A stretch of DNA of 21,908 nucleotides from Rhodospirillaceae bacterium (GTDB lineage Bacteria > Pseudomonadota > Alphaproteobacteria > Micavibrionales > UBA2020), in NCBI GenBank assembly GCA_003524565.1, contig DQGU01000204.1, positions 1 to 21,908 of the forward strand, written 5' to 3'. A program made the translations under genes and the position numbers. Positions within the stretch are counted from its first letter, which is position 1. Each line of letters starts with the position of its first letter. The notes beneath the pieces are model-generated. The model was not told the DNA's origin. It was given only the letters and a program-made list of their open reading frames with translations, and ran no database searches. Positions 6,315 to 15,932 of this stretch are shown in pieces.

Positions 6315-8047
6315 TGCGCGACACCGCCCGCACCAGCGTTGAGGGACATCAGGCACGGCTGCTCGGCCAGGCGAAAATTCGCATGCTGTTTGTCGCTGCC
6401 GTTTTCATGGTCGGGTATCTGGCGGTATCGCTGCGGCTGGTTGACCTTACTTTGCTGCGCGATACGCAGGAAACCCAGACAACCCAAAGCGCCGCCGCCG
6501 ACAAGGACGCCCCGCGCAAGCCCGCGCGCGCCCTGCGCGGCACCATCACCGACCGCAACGGGGAGCTGATGGCGACATCCCTGCGCATGGCCTCTGTCTT
6601 CGCCGATGCGACCGTTGTCAGCGATGCCGCCAAACTGGCCAAACAACTGGCGCAGATTTTGCCCGAAGAAAAAGAAAAAGAGCTTTTCACCAAACTGAAT
6701 TCCAAACGCAAATTTATCTGGATTGCCCGCAACATCCCCCCGCGCCAGATGCAGGCCATCAACATGCTGGGCGAGCCGTCACTGGGATTTCAGGACGAAG
6801 CGCGCCGCATTTACCCCCATGGCCGCCTGACGTCGCATATCCTTGGCTATACCGACGTTGACGGCATCGGCATTGCGGGCATTGAACGCGCCTATCAGAA
6901 ACAGCTGGCGGAAGGCGAAGACGACCTGCGTCTCAGCATCGATTTGCGCATCCAGCATCTTCTGCACCGCGAACTGGGCGCGGCGATGAAAACATTCAGC
7001 GCCAAGGCGGCTATCGGCCTTGTCATGGATGTGCGCAGCGGCGAGATTATCGCCATGGTGTCCCTGCCCGATTTCGACCCCTACCACCCCGCGCAGGCGA
7101 GCGACGAGCAAAAATTCAACCGCGCGACGCTGGGCGTTTTTGAAATGGGCTCGACCATGAAGCTGTTTCCGGTCGCAGCCGCGCTCGATGCAGGCATCGC
7201 CAGTTTCGCAACGACGTATGACGCGCGCGAGCCTATCCGTTTCGGCCGCCATACCATCAACGATTATCACGCCAAGCGCCGCGTGATGACCCTGCCCGAA
7301 GTTTTCATCCATTCGTCCAACATCGGCACGGCGCGCATGGCGCAATCGCTGGGTGACGGAGGCTTGCGCGATTTTTATAAAAAACTCGGCTTCCTTGAGC
7401 GCGCCCCCATCGAGCTACCGGAGCGCGGCACGCCGCTTGCCCCGCGCCCGTGGCGGGAGATTAACACCCTGACCGCGTCCTACGGCCATGGCATTGCCGT
7501 GAGCCCCGTGCATCTGGCGCGCGCCGCGGCGGCTTTGACCAACGGCGGCATCCTGATTGAACCCACCATGATTTATGATGAGACGCGCAGCCATGAAATG
7601 AAAGGCGCGCGCGTGATTAAGACCGAAACCTCGCAGCGCGTGCGCGACTTGCTGGAGCTGGTCGTCGCCGGCGGCACAGGCGGTAAAGCCGCCGCCGAAG
7701 GATACGGCGTTGGCGGCAAGACGGGCACCGCGGATAAAACGCTGGGCAAAGGGTATAGCAAGAACGCGCGCCTGTCGTCGTTCCTTGGCGTCTATCCCAT
7801 CGAAGCGCCGCGCTATGCCGTACTTGCCATTATTGACGAGCCGCAACCGACCAAGGAAACCTACGGCTATGCCACCGGCGGCTGGACCGCCGCCCCCGTG
7901 GTTGGAAAAGTGATTGAACAAATGGCGCCGCTTTACGGCATTGCACCGCAAAGCGGGCCCAAGCGCGACATCAAAGCCGAGATGGCGCGCTATTTGAAAG
8001 ACAGCAAGGAAGGAAAGAACATTGCGACTGCTGGAACTGATAGATGA
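6314..8047 (+). CDS. ftsI: peptidoglycan D,D-transpeptidase FtsI (PBP3)
   Basis: The class B penicillin-binding protein that cross-links septal peptidoglycan in partnership with FtsW. It has 577 residues: a short cytoplasmic start, a membrane segment at about 24-45, a pedestal/dimerisation domain beginning at RGTITDRNGELMA (75-87), and a transpeptidase domain. The three active-site motifs are present: S280-T-M-K283 with the nucleophilic serine, SSN at 334-336 and KTG at 469-471. ATG overlaps the ftsL stop by one base. Its 3' end overlaps murE by 26 nt. Nothing suggests loss of activity. Confidence 0.97.
   Translation: MRDTARTSVEGHQARLLGQAKIRMLFVAAVFMVGYLAVSLRLVDLTLLRDTQETQTTQSAAADKDAPRKPARALRGTITDRNGELMATSLRMASVFADATVVSDAAKLAKQLAQILPEEKEKELFTKLNSKRKFIWIARNIPPRQMQAINMLGEPSLGFQDEARRIYPHGRLTSHILGYTDVDGIGIAGIERAYQKQLAEGEDDLRLSIDLRIQHLLHRELGAAMKTFSAKAAIGLVMDVRSGEIIAMVSLPDFDPYHPAQASDEQKFNRATLGVFEMGSTMKLFPVAAALDAGIASFATTYDAREPIRFGRHTINDYHAKRRVMTLPEVFIHSSNIGTARMAQSLGDGGLRDFYKKLGFLERAPIELPERGTPLAPRPWREINTLTASYGHGIAVSPVHLARAAAALTNGGILIEPTMIYDETRSHEMKGARVIKTETSQRVRDLLELVVAGGTGGKAAAEGYGVGGKTGTADKTLGKGYSKNARLSSFLGVYPIEAPRYAVLAIIDEPQPTKETYGYATGGWTAAPVVGKVIEQMAPLYGIAPQSGPKRDIKAEMARYLKDSKEGKNIATAGTDR
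8006..8014 (+). promoter_or_regulatory. ribosome binding site supporting the TTG start of murE
   Basis: AAGGAAGGA at 8006-8014 lies 7 nt before the TTG at 8022, inside the end of ftsI. It supports the TTG, which also gives a normal MurE N-terminus; no ATG or GTG alternative is as well placed. Confidence 0.65.
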
Positions 8048-9530
8048 CGCGGACGCCGCAGGCGTGACGCTGCATGATGCCGACAAGGCCGCCGACCTGC
8101 ACATCACAGGTTTGAGCGCGGATTCGCGCGAAGTGCGCGCGGGATTTGTTTTCGCCGCCTTTCCGGGGGCAAAACTTGACCGCCGCCAGTTCATCAGCGA
8201 TGCTGCCGCACGCGGCGCATCCGCCATATTGGTGCCGCGCGGTACCGATGTTTCAGGCGCGACGCTTGGCAATGCCGTGGTTATCGAAGACGACAACCCG
8301 CGCCGCCGCTTTTCGCTGATGGCTGCGAAATTCTATGGCCGTCAGATGGGCACCATCGCCGCCGTCACCGGCACCAATGGCAAAAGCTCCACCGTCAATT
8401 TCTGCCGCCAGATATGGCAGTCGATGGACCACGCCGCCGCAAGCCTTGGCACCATCGGCGTCGAAGCTGCGGGCGGCAAAATTGCCGGCATCAAGCGCCC
8501 GGGGCTTTTGACCACGCCCGACCCCGTAGTACTGCATTCTGAAATCGCGGAGCTGGAAGCAGCCGGCGTCACCCATCTGGCTTTCGAGGCGTCCAGCATC
8601 GGGCTTGACCAGCACCGGCTGGACGGCGTTGCCGTGACCGCCGCCGCGTTCACCAACCTGACGCGCGACCATCTGGATTACCACGGCACGATGGATACCT
8701 ATTTCGCAGCGAAAGCGCGCCTGTTCGGCGAAGTGCTGGACGCCAAGGGTGTTGCCGTGATTTGCATGGATACGCCGTATTCGCAAAAGCTGCGCGCGAT
8801 ATGCGATGCACGCAAGATACGCGTGATTGAAGTCGGCCACGCCGCCAAAGACATTAAAATCACGACGCAAAAGCCGCTGCCGCACGGACAGTACCTCGAC
8901 CTTCTGGTCATGGGGCAACGCTATACGCTGGAGCTGCCGCTGGTCGGCGATTTTCAGGCGATGAACGCGCTGACCGCGCTCGGCCTTGTGCTCGCGGCGG
9001 CCCCCGATGATACGGCGCTGCAAATACAGGGCGTGCACGCGCTCGAGCGGTTGCAAAGCGTGCGCGGACGGCTTGAATACGCCGCAAACCTGAAAAACGG
9101 GGCAGCCATTTACGTTGATTTTGCCCATACGCCGGATGGTCTTGAAACCATGCTGAAGGCTGTGCGCCCGCATACCGCGAAAAAACTGCATGTGGTTTTT
9201 GGCTGCGGCGGCGACCGCGACCGCGGCAAACGGCCGATGATGGGTGAGATTGCCGCGCGCCTTGCCGATGTTGCCATCGTTACCGACGACAACCCGCGCA
9301 CCGAAGATGCCGCCTTCATACGCAGCGAAGTGATGCAGGGCTGCCCGCAGGCAACCGAAATTGCCGGCCGCCGTGATGCCATCCGCCGCGCGGTTGCCGG
9401 ACTTGGCGCAGGCGATTTACTGGTGATTGCGGGCAAGGGGCATGAACAAGGGCAAATCGTAGGCACGGAAGTGCTGCCCTTTGATGACGTGAGTGAAGCC
9501 AAGGCCGCCGCCGCCGCTATCGACGCATGA
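8022..9530 (+). CDS. murE: UDP-MurNAc-L-Ala-D-Glu:meso-diaminopimelate ligase
   Basis: MurE adds the third amino acid of the stem peptide in the cytoplasm using ATP. The 502-residue protein has the Mur ligase P-loop GTNGKSS at 117-123, FEASSIGLDQHRLDGV, NLTRDHLDYHGTMDTYFAAK with the lysine expected to be carbamylated, and DNPRTED at 423-429. The DNPR motif is the signature of ligases specific for meso-diaminopimelate, so the peptidoglycan is of the usual Gram-negative type. Translation starts at TTG within ftsI, an uncommon start codon that may lower expression. It is followed 45 nt later by murF. Confidence 0.97.
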   Translation: MRLLELIDDADAAGVTLHDADKAADLHITGLSADSREVRAGFVFAAFPGAKLDRRQFISDAAARGASAILVPRGTDVSGATLGNAVVIEDDNPRRRFSLMAAKFYGRQMGTIAAVTGTNGKSSTVNFCRQIWQSMDHAAASLGTIGVEAAGGKIAGIKRPGLLTTPDPVVLHSEIAELEAAGVTHLAFEASSIGLDQHRLDGVAVTAAAFTNLTRDHLDYHGTMDTYFAAKARLFGEVLDAKGVAVICMDTPYSQKLRAICDARKIRVIEVGHAAKDIKITTQKPLPHGQYLDLLVMGQRYTLELPLVGDFQAMNALTALGLVLAAAPDDTALQIQGVHALERLQSVRGRLEYAANLKNGAAIYVDFAHTPDGLETMLKAVRPHTAKKLHVVFGCGGDRDRGKRPMMGEIAARLADVAIVTDDNPRTEDAAFIRSEVMQGCPQATEIAGRRDAIRRAVAGLGAGDLLVIAGKGHEQGQIVGTEVLPFDDVSEAKAAAAAIDA

Positions 9531-9575
9531 AGATAAACAAGAACTGAAACTCAAAATACAGAACTGCAGGATAAA

Positions 9576-11084
9576 ATGACCGATAACCAAACTCCGCTCT
9601 GGACCTCCCAAGACGCCGCTGCCGCCACCCGCGGCCGCGCAAGCACCGCCTTCGCTGTGAACGGCGTATCGATTGACACGCGCACACTGCAAAAAGGCGA
9701 TTTGTTCGTCGCGCTGAAGGGCGACCGTCTGGATGGTCATGATTACATCGATGCGGCCTTCGCCGCCGGCGCGGGCGCGGTGATGGTATCCAAGGATTAC
9801 GACGTATCCAAAGCCAAAGGCCCCGTACTGGTGGTTGACGATACCACGCGTGCCCTCGAAGACCTCGGCCGCGCGGCGCGTGCGCGCTGCAAGGGCACCA
9901 TTATCGGCGTTGCAGGCTCCGTCGGTAAAACGGGCACCAAGGAAATGCTGGCAACATTGCTATCGGCCAGCGGCAAGACGCACGCGTCGAAAAAAAGTTT
10001 CAACAACCACTGGGGCGTGCCGCTGTCGCTCAGCAACCTGCCGGCGGATGCGGATTTCGGCATTTTTGAAATCGGCATGAACCATCCGGGCGAAATTATC
10101 GGCCTGACCGACCAAGTAAAACCCGACATCGCCCTTATCACCACCATTGACCGCGAGCATATCGAATTTTTCGACAACGGCCTTGACGGCATTGCCGATG
10201 CGAATGCGGAGATTTTCACCGGCATGTCCGAAAACGGCATCGCCATTCTCAACCACGACAACCCGTATTTCGAACGCCTGAAGGCGCATGCGGAAAAACA
10301 GGGCATCAAGGATATTCGCGGGTTTGGCGAAGAAGATGGCGCGGGCATCAAGCTGGTCGATTGCGCCCTGCATGCCGACAGCAGCCGCGTCACCGCCGAT
10401 ATTGACGGCGAGAAAGTGAAATACAAGCTGCAAATTCCGGGCAAGCATATCGTGCTCAATTCACTGGGCGCGCTCGGCGTTGTGAAAGCCGCGGGCGCAG
10501 ACCTTGAAAAAGGCATAGAAGCGCTGAAAAATGCCGAAGCGGTTTCGGGGCGCGGCAACCGCTACCAAATCACGCTGGTCGCGGGGGAGCCGCCGCTCAC
10601 CATCATCGATGAAAGCTATAACGCCAACCCCGCATCAATGCAGGCCGCGTTCAAGGTGTTCGAGCTGGTAGAGCCGCAGGGCGAAGGCCGCCGCCTCGCC
10701 ATCCTCGGCGATATGCTGGAGCTGGGCAAGGACGGTCCGCGCTTGCATGCGGAGCTTGCCAATCCGCTTTTGAAGGCAAAAACCGACCAGCTGTTTTGCT
10801 GCGGCCCCCTGATGGACGCGCTTTATCAGGCCCTGCCTGCCGAATGGCAAGGCGCGCATGCAAAAGACAGCAAAGCACTGACCGATATCGTCAAGGAAAC
10901 AGTCAAGCCGGGCGATGTTCTGCTTATCAAAGGCTCCGCCGGCAGCCGTATGGCCTATGTCATCGAAGCGCTGCACGCGATGGACATCAACGCCGCCGGC
11001 AATAAAAACGGCCAGAGCGCCGCCAACGATAAAAACGACAAACCCGCCGGCACGAATGGCAAGGATAAAAAGAATGCTCTATAA
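9576..11084 (+). CDS. murF: UDP-MurNAc-tripeptide:D-Ala-D-Ala ligase
   Basis: MurF joins D-Ala-D-Ala to the UDP-MurNAc-tripeptide, completing the pentapeptide. The protein has 502 residues. The N-terminal domain has SIDTRTLQKGDLFVALKG, the ATP-binding loop is GSVGKTG at 114-120, and ESYNANPASM and LGDMLELG are typical C-terminal motifs. Residues about 468-502, after the family's usual end, form a hydrophilic tail rich in Asn, Lys, Gly and Asp that looks disordered. The ATG at 9576 has AGGA 4 nt upstream. The 3' end, which encodes the tail, overlaps mraY by 11 nt and carries mraY's ribosome binding site. Confidence 0.96.
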   Translation: MTDNQTPLWTSQDAAAATRGRASTAFAVNGVSIDTRTLQKGDLFVALKGDRLDGHDYIDAAFAAGAGAVMVSKDYDVSKAKGPVLVVDDTTRALEDLGRAARARCKGTIIGVAGSVGKTGTKEMLATLLSASGKTHASKKSFNNHWGVPLSLSNLPADADFGIFEIGMNHPGEIIGLTDQVKPDIALITTIDREHIEFFDNGLDGIADANAEIFTGMSENGIAILNHDNPYFERLKAHAEKQGIKDIRGFGEEDGAGIKLVDCALHADSSRVTADIDGEKVKYKLQIPGKHIVLNSLGALGVVKAAGADLEKGIEALKNAEAVSGRGNRYQITLVAGEPPLTIIDESYNANPASMQAAFKVFELVEPQGEGRRLAILGDMLELGKDGPRLHAELANPLLKAKTDQLFCCGPLMDALYQALPAEWQGAHAKDSKALTDIVKETVKPGDVLLIKGSAGSRMAYVIEALHAMDINAAGNKNGQSAANDKNDKPAGTNGKDKKNAL

Positions 11085-12162
11085 CCTTCTCTATCCGCTG
11101 ACGAATTATTTCACGGCGTTTAACCTGTTTCAGTATCTGAGTTTCCGCACCGGCGGCGCGATTATGACGGCGCTGATTATCAGCCTTGCCATCGGCCCCG
11201 CGGTTATACGCTGGCTGAAGAAAAAGCAGCGCGAAGGCCAGCCCATCCGCGAAGACGGACCGGAAACGCACCTGAAGAAAAAAGGCACGCCCACCATGGG
11301 CGGGCTGATGATTTTGTTTTCCGTCACGGTATCCACGCTTTTGTGGGTGGATATTACCAACCCTTATATGTGGATTGTGCTGTTTGTGTTTCTGGGCTAC
11401 GGCGCTATCGGCTTTGCCGATGATTACGCCAAACTGACGCGCAGCAGCCACCGCGGCATTCCGGGTAAGCTGAGATTACTTTTGGAAATGGCGATTGCGG
11501 CTGTGGCCGTGCTTTCCATCATGCTGCTCACCACGGGCGGCCTTGGCAGCAGTCTGGCGTTTCCGTTTTTCAAAAACCTGCTGATTGACCTTGGCTGGTT
11601 TTTTATCCCCTTCGGCGTCATTGTCGTTGTGGGCGCGGCGAATGCCGTCAACCTGACGGACGGGCTGGACGGGCTTGCCATCGGCTCCATCATGATTGCG
11701 GCGGCGTGTTTTGGTTTGATTGCCTATCTGGTCGGGCATCTTAAATTTTCCGGCTACCTTGGCATCCATTACATCGAAGATGCGGCGGAGATTGCCGTTT
11801 TCTGCGGCGCGCTTCTGGGCGCGGGGCTCGGCTTTTTGTGGTTCAACGCACCGCCTGCATCGGTTTTCATGGGCGATACGGGGTCATTGTCGCTGGGCGG
11901 GGCGCTCGGCGCTATCGCTGTTGTCACCAAGCATGAACTGGTTCTGGCCATCATTGGCGGGCTTTTCGTGGCCGAAACGTTGTCGGTTATTATTCAGGTC
12001 GTTTATTTCAAACGCACCGGCGGCAAGCGGTTTTTCCTGATGGCGCCGCTGCACCATCATTTCGAAAAGCTCGGCTGGCCGGAAAGCAAGGTCGTCGTGC
12101 GTTTCTGGATTATTTCCATCATTCTCGCCCTTATCGGGCTTTCAACCCTCAAGCTGCGATAA
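11074..12162 (+). CDS. mraY: phospho-MurNAc-pentapeptide transferase (lipid I synthase)
   Basis: MraY is a polytopic inner-membrane enzyme that transfers phospho-MurNAc-pentapeptide from UDP to undecaprenyl phosphate, making lipid I. The 362 residues contain about ten hydrophobic segments. Key motifs: DDYAK with D116-D117, NLTDGLDGL at 193-201, MGDTGS at 266-271 and the APLHHHFEKLGW region with H327-H329, all part of the Mg2+/substrate site on the cytoplasmic side. The same frame is open upstream inside murF, but the ATG at 11074 gives the standard start (MLYNLLYPL) and has AAGGA 8 nt before it. It overlaps murF by 11 nt. Confidence 0.97.
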   Translation: MLYNLLYPLTNYFTAFNLFQYLSFRTGGAIMTALIISLAIGPAVIRWLKKKQREGQPIREDGPETHLKKKGTPTMGGLMILFSVTVSTLLWVDITNPYMWIVLFVFLGYGAIGFADDYAKLTRSSHRGIPGKLRLLLEMAIAAVAVLSIMLLTTGGLGSSLAFPFFKNLLIDLGWFFIPFGVIVVVGAANAVNLTDGLDGLAIGSIMIAAACFGLIAYLVGHLKFSGYLGIHYIEDAAEIAVFCGALLGAGLGFLWFNAPPASVFMGDTGSLSLGGALGAIAVVTKHELVLAIIGGLFVAETLSVIIQVVYFKRTGGKRFFLMAPLHHHFEKLGWPESKVVVRFWIISIILALIGLSTLKLR

Positions 12163-12177
12163 GGATAACTGTTTTAT

Positions 12178-13587
12178 ATGATTAACCTCTCCGCACTGAA
12201 ATCCCAGTTCAAAGACAAACCCGTTGCCGTGCTCGGCCTTGGCCGCAGCGGGCTGTCTGTTTTCGAAGCCTGCAAAGCTGCAGGCATTCAAACTGTGCTG
12301 TGGGACGATGGGGAGAATATGCGCAAGGCCGCGATTGACAAAGGCGCCGTGGTCGAAGATTTCACGAACGGCGACTGGGCACGCTTCGCCTGCCTGTGTG
12401 TTGCGCCCGGCATCCCGCTAACACACCCCGCGCCGCATCCGGCGATTGCCGCCGCGCAAAAAAACGGCATTGAAATTCTGGGCGACATGGAGCTGTTCCA
12501 CCGCGCAATGCCGGGCGCCCGCACCATCGGCATCACCGGCACCAATGGAAAATCGACCACCACGGCACTTATCGGCCATATCATCAAATCGGCAGGCATC
12601 GATGTTGCCGTCGGCGGCAACATCGGCGAGGCGGTGCTCGGCCTGCCCGACCTTGGCGCGGGCGGACTTTATGTGCTGGAGCTGTCATCGTACCAGCTGG
12701 ATTTGATGTCGGGCTTTTGCCCCGATATTTCGCTTTTGCTGAATATCAGCCCCGACCATCTTGACCGTCACGGCGGTATGGAGGGATATATGGCCGCGAA
12801 GGAGCGTATTTTCCGCGGCAAGGGCATCGGCGTTATCGGCATCGACGATGACGGCAGCGCCGCCATTTTTGCCCGCCAGCGCAAGGAAGGCCAGCGCCGC
12901 ATGACGCCGGTTTCCTGCCTGCGTCCGATGACGCAGGGCGTTTTCGTCTCCGCCGAGGGGGAATTGTTCGATGGGCCGCACGGCGTTGTCGATTTGAATA
13001 CCTGCCCTGCGCTGAAAGGCCGCCACAACTGGCAAAATGCCGCACTGGCCTATACCGCCTGCCGCGCGGCAGGCGTTGACACACCGTCGATTGCAAAGGG
13101 CCTGCAAAGTTTCCCCGGTCTTGAACACCGCCAAAAAATTGTTACCAGCCTGCATGGCGTCACTTATATCAACGACAGCAAGGCCACAAATGACGATGCC
13201 GCCGCCGTCGCGCTTTCGACCTATAACCCCATCTACTGGATTGCGGGCGGACAGGACAAAGGCGGCGGGTACGAAAAATGCGAAAAACATCTCGGCCATG
13301 TGCGCCATGCCTTTCTTATCGGCACAGCGCAAGATGTTCTGGCCGCATGGCTGGACAAGCACAAGAAACCCTATACCCGCTGCGGCACGCTTGATAAAGC
13401 CGTCGATGCCGCACATGCCATGGCGCAAAAAGACGCGCTTGACCATGCCGCCGTCCTGCTGTCACCGGCCTGCGCCAGTTTTGACCAGTTCAAAAGCTTC
13501 GAGCAGCGCGGCGATGCCTTTAACGACGCCGTGCGCCGCGTAACGGCACATACCAAAGAAGCCGAGAAAAAAGGAGGCCATGCATGA
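12178..13587 (+). CDS. murD: UDP-MurNAc-L-Ala:D-glutamate ligase
   Basis: MurD adds D-glutamate as the second residue of the stem peptide. The 469-residue protein begins with a Rossmann-like UDP-binding domain (VAVLGLGRSGLSVFEA), has the P-loop GTNGKST at 121-127, ELSSYQLD, NISPDHLDRHGGM with the Mg2+/carbamyl-lysine region, NDSKATNDDAA, and the C-terminal SPACASFDQFKSFEQRG, which is diagnostic for MurD. The start lies 15 nt after the mraY stop; AAGGA at 12161-12165 is rather far (12 nt) from the ATG. The end overlaps ftsW (ATGA), with AAGGAGG at 13571-13577 serving ftsW. Confidence 0.97.
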   Translation: MINLSALKSQFKDKPVAVLGLGRSGLSVFEACKAAGIQTVLWDDGENMRKAAIDKGAVVEDFTNGDWARFACLCVAPGIPLTHPAPHPAIAAAQKNGIEILGDMELFHRAMPGARTIGITGTNGKSTTTALIGHIIKSAGIDVAVGGNIGEAVLGLPDLGAGGLYVLELSSYQLDLMSGFCPDISLLLNISPDHLDRHGGMEGYMAAKERIFRGKGIGVIGIDDDGSAAIFARQRKEGQRRMTPVSCLRPMTQGVFVSAEGELFDGPHGVVDLNTCPALKGRHNWQNAALAYTACRAAGVDTPSIAKGLQSFPGLEHRQKIVTSLHGVTYINDSKATNDDAAAVALSTYNPIYWIAGGQDKGGGYEKCEKHLGHVRHAFLIGTAQDVLAAWLDKHKKPYTRCGTLDKAVDAAHAMAQKDALDHAAVLLSPACASFDQFKSFEQRGDAFNDAVRRVTAHTKEAEKKGGHA

Positions 13588-14756
13588 GCGGCCTTTCATC
13601 CCGCGCGGATAAATCCTTGCTGGGCGCATGGTGGTGGTCGATTGACCGCTGGACACTGGCGGCACTGACCATTTTAATGCTTTGCGGCATTTTGCTGGTA
13701 TCGGCGGCATCGCCATCGGTGGCGGAGCGTATCGGCCTGCCGCCTTTCTATTTCGTCGTGCGGCATCTGGTGTTTCTGGTGCCCGCCGCTGGGATGATGC
13801 TCGCGGCATCGATGCTGCCGCGTAAAATGCTCTGGCGCACCGCGTCGCTGACGCTTTTGATATCGATGGTTTTGATGCTCTGCGCCGTTTTCTTCGGGCC
13901 GGAGATTAAAGGCGCGACGCGCTGGGTGCATATTTTCGGGTTTTCCCTGCAGCCGTCCGAATTCGCCAAGCCCGCCTTCGCCGTCACGGCCGCATGGCTG
14001 ATGGCACGGCACCAAGACCAGGGCGAAGGGCAATTCCCCGGACATTTGCTGGCACTTGGTCTTTTCGGCATGGTACTGGGGCTTTTGCTTTTGCAGCCTG
14101 ACCTTGGCATGTCGCTGGTCATATCGGCCATCTGGGGCGTACAGGTATTTCTGGCCGGCTTGCCCATGATTTGGGTTTTCGTGCTGGGCGGGCTGGGCAT
14201 TGCGGGACTTTTCAGCGCCTATATGTTCTTTCCGCACGTTTCAAGCCGTATCGACCGCTTCCTCGACCCTGCCAGCGGTGACAATTATCAGGTACAAAAA
14301 TCGCTGGATGCTTTTGCGAGCGGCGGGTTGTTCGGCACGGGCCCCGGCCATGGTCAGGTCAAAATGAACCTGCCGGACGCGCATGCGGATTTTATTTTCG
14401 CCGTTGCGGGTGAGGAAATGGGGCTTCTGGCCGCACTGTTTCTCGTCGGCATGTTTGCCTTTATCATCCTGCGCAGCCTGTGGCGCACGGCGCAAAGCGA
14501 AGACCTTTTCGTCGTGCTGGCGGCGGGGGGGCTTTTGACGCAATTCGCGCTGCAAAGCCTTATTCACATGGGCTCGTCCCTGCAGCTTTTGCCCGCCAAG
14601 GGCATGACGCTGCCGTTTATCAGCTATGGCGGCTCTTCGCTGCTGGCACTGGGGCTTGGCATGGGCATGCTTTTGTCACTGACGCGCAAACGCCAGCAGC
14701 TTTCCTCCGGCACCATGTGGCGCGGGTTCAGCCTGCGCGAAGGCAGGGGCGTGTGA
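13584..14756 (+). CDS. ftsW: septal peptidoglycan glycosyltransferase FtsW
   Basis: FtsW is a SEDS-family polymerase that builds glycan strands from lipid II at the septum together with FtsI. The 390 residues form about ten membrane segments after a ~20-residue cytoplasmic start. Family motifs are GATRWVHIFGFSLQPSE (110-126), QPDLGMSLV, DAHADFIFAVAGEEMG and GMTLPFISYGGSSLL. The distinction from the elongation protein RodA rests on its place between murD and murG. Excellent AAGGAGG 6 nt before the ATG; stop overlaps the murG start by 4 nt (GTGA). Confidence 0.96.
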   Translation: MSGLSSRADKSLLGAWWWSIDRWTLAALTILMLCGILLVSAASPSVAERIGLPPFYFVVRHLVFLVPAAGMMLAASMLPRKMLWRTASLTLLISMVLMLCAVFFGPEIKGATRWVHIFGFSLQPSEFAKPAFAVTAAWLMARHQDQGEGQFPGHLLALGLFGMVLGLLLLQPDLGMSLVISAIWGVQVFLAGLPMIWVFVLGGLGIAGLFSAYMFFPHVSSRIDRFLDPASGDNYQVQKSLDAFASGGLFGTGPGHGQVKMNLPDAHADFIFAVAGEEMGLLAALFLVGMFAFIILRSLWRTAQSEDLFVVLAAGGLLTQFALQSLIHMGSSLQLLPAKGMTLPFISYGGSSLLALGLGMGMLLSLTRKRQQLSSGTMWRGFSLREGRGV

Positions 14757-15847
14757 GCGATAGCCAAACCATTTTGCTGTCCGCAGGCGGCACCGGCGGG
14801 CATCTGTATCCGGCGGAGGCACTGGCGGCAGAGCTGCTGTCGCGCGGATATACCGTGGCCATTATCACCGACAAACGCGGGCATGCGTTCAAAAGCCTCG
14901 GCGACCGCGTCAATATATATACTGTGCGCGCCGCGACCCTGCGGCCGGGCATTGCGGCCAAAATCCGCGCGGTCATTGACATGGGGCTGGGCGTTTTATC
15001 GGCACTGCGGCTGGTGCACAAACTGAAGCCCGCGCTGGTCGTCGGTTTTGGCGGCTATCCGTCTTTTCCGGGGGTATTGGCGTCGCAAATGCTGGGTAAA
15101 CCCACAATTTTGCACGAACAAAACGCCGTTCTGGGTAAGGCCAACGTGCTGCTGGCACCGCGCGCGCGTAAAATCGCCCTGTCGCTTTCCGGCACGCGCG
15201 GGCTGAAGGCGGCGCAGGAAAAGAAAGCCGTCGTGACCGGCAACCCCGTGCGCGCCCCCATCATGGCGGTGCGCGATGTGGCGTATCAACCGCCCGCCGC
15301 GCGTTTTAAAATCCTCATCACCGGGGGCAGCCAAGCCGCGAGCGTTTTTGCCGATGTGGTGCCTGAAGCGCTGAAAAATTTACCAGAACAAATAAAATCG
15401 CAGCTTTATGTCATGCACCAATGCCGCGAAAACGACATTGCCGCCACCGCAAAAAAATACGCGGATATGGGTATTGAGGCCGAAACAGCCAGTTTTTTCA
15501 GTGACATGGCGGAAAGGCTGGCCGGATGCCAGCTGTTCATCGGGCGCAGCGGCGCCTCCACTGTTGCGGAATTAGCTGTTGCGGGGCGTCCTGCGATTTT
15601 TGTACCTTACCCCGGCCATCAGGACATGCAGCAAAAGCACAACGCGGATATTATCGCGCATGCGGGCGGTGCATGGGTGTTCTTGCAGCCGGATTTCACG
15701 CCGGCGGCGCTGGCGGAAAAAATCCGCGCTTTCGCCGAAGAACCCGCCCTGCTGAGCCAAGCCGCCGCCGCCGCCGCAACCTGCGGCCAGACGGGCGCGA
15801 CGGCAAAACTGGCCGACCTGGCCGCACAAGAGGCCGCCGCCCCATGA
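14753..15847 (+). CDS. murG: UDP-GlcNAc:lipid I N-acetylglucosaminyltransferase
   Basis: MurG adds GlcNAc to lipid I on the inner face of the membrane, producing lipid II. The 364-residue GT28 enzyme has the N-terminal glycine loop GGTGGH at 12-17, GFGGYPSFPG, LHEQNAVLGKAN, GNPVR at 163-167, the second glycine loop ITGGSQAASVF and the UDP-GlcNAc-binding GRSGASTVAELAVAGRPAIF. The second loop reads GGSQAAS where GGSQGA is commoner; this looks tolerated. The start is GTG at 14753, four bases before the end of ftsW and just after an AGGGG; the open frame extends upstream into ftsW but the family start fits the GTG. It is separated from murC by 85 nt in which I see nothing but a short repeated CGGCACGCG. 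Confidence 0.96.
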   Translation: MSDSQTILLSAGGTGGHLYPAEALAAELLSRGYTVAIITDKRGHAFKSLGDRVNIYTVRAATLRPGIAAKIRAVIDMGLGVLSALRLVHKLKPALVVGFGGYPSFPGVLASQMLGKPTILHEQNAVLGKANVLLAPRARKIALSLSGTRGLKAAQEKKAVVTGNPVRAPIMAVRDVAYQPPAARFKILITGGSQAASVFADVVPEALKNLPEQIKSQLYVMHQCRENDIAATAKKYADMGIEAETASFFSDMAERLAGCQLFIGRSGASTVAELAVAGRPAIFVPYPGHQDMQQKHNADIIAHAGGAWVFLQPDFTPAALAEKIRAFAEEPALLSQAAAAAATCGQTGATAKLADLAAQEAAAP

Positions 15848-15932
15848 GGATCAACGGCACGCGGCCAGTCCAAAAAACAATCGGCACGCGCCCATGGCGC
15901 CCCTGCCCTCTGCGCATGAAAGGAACATTCGC

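Noticed and set aside
15848..15932. Repeated CGGCACGCG in the murG-murC gap
   Set aside because: Only two short copies in a GC-rich sequence; no symmetry, promoter or hairpin with U tract.
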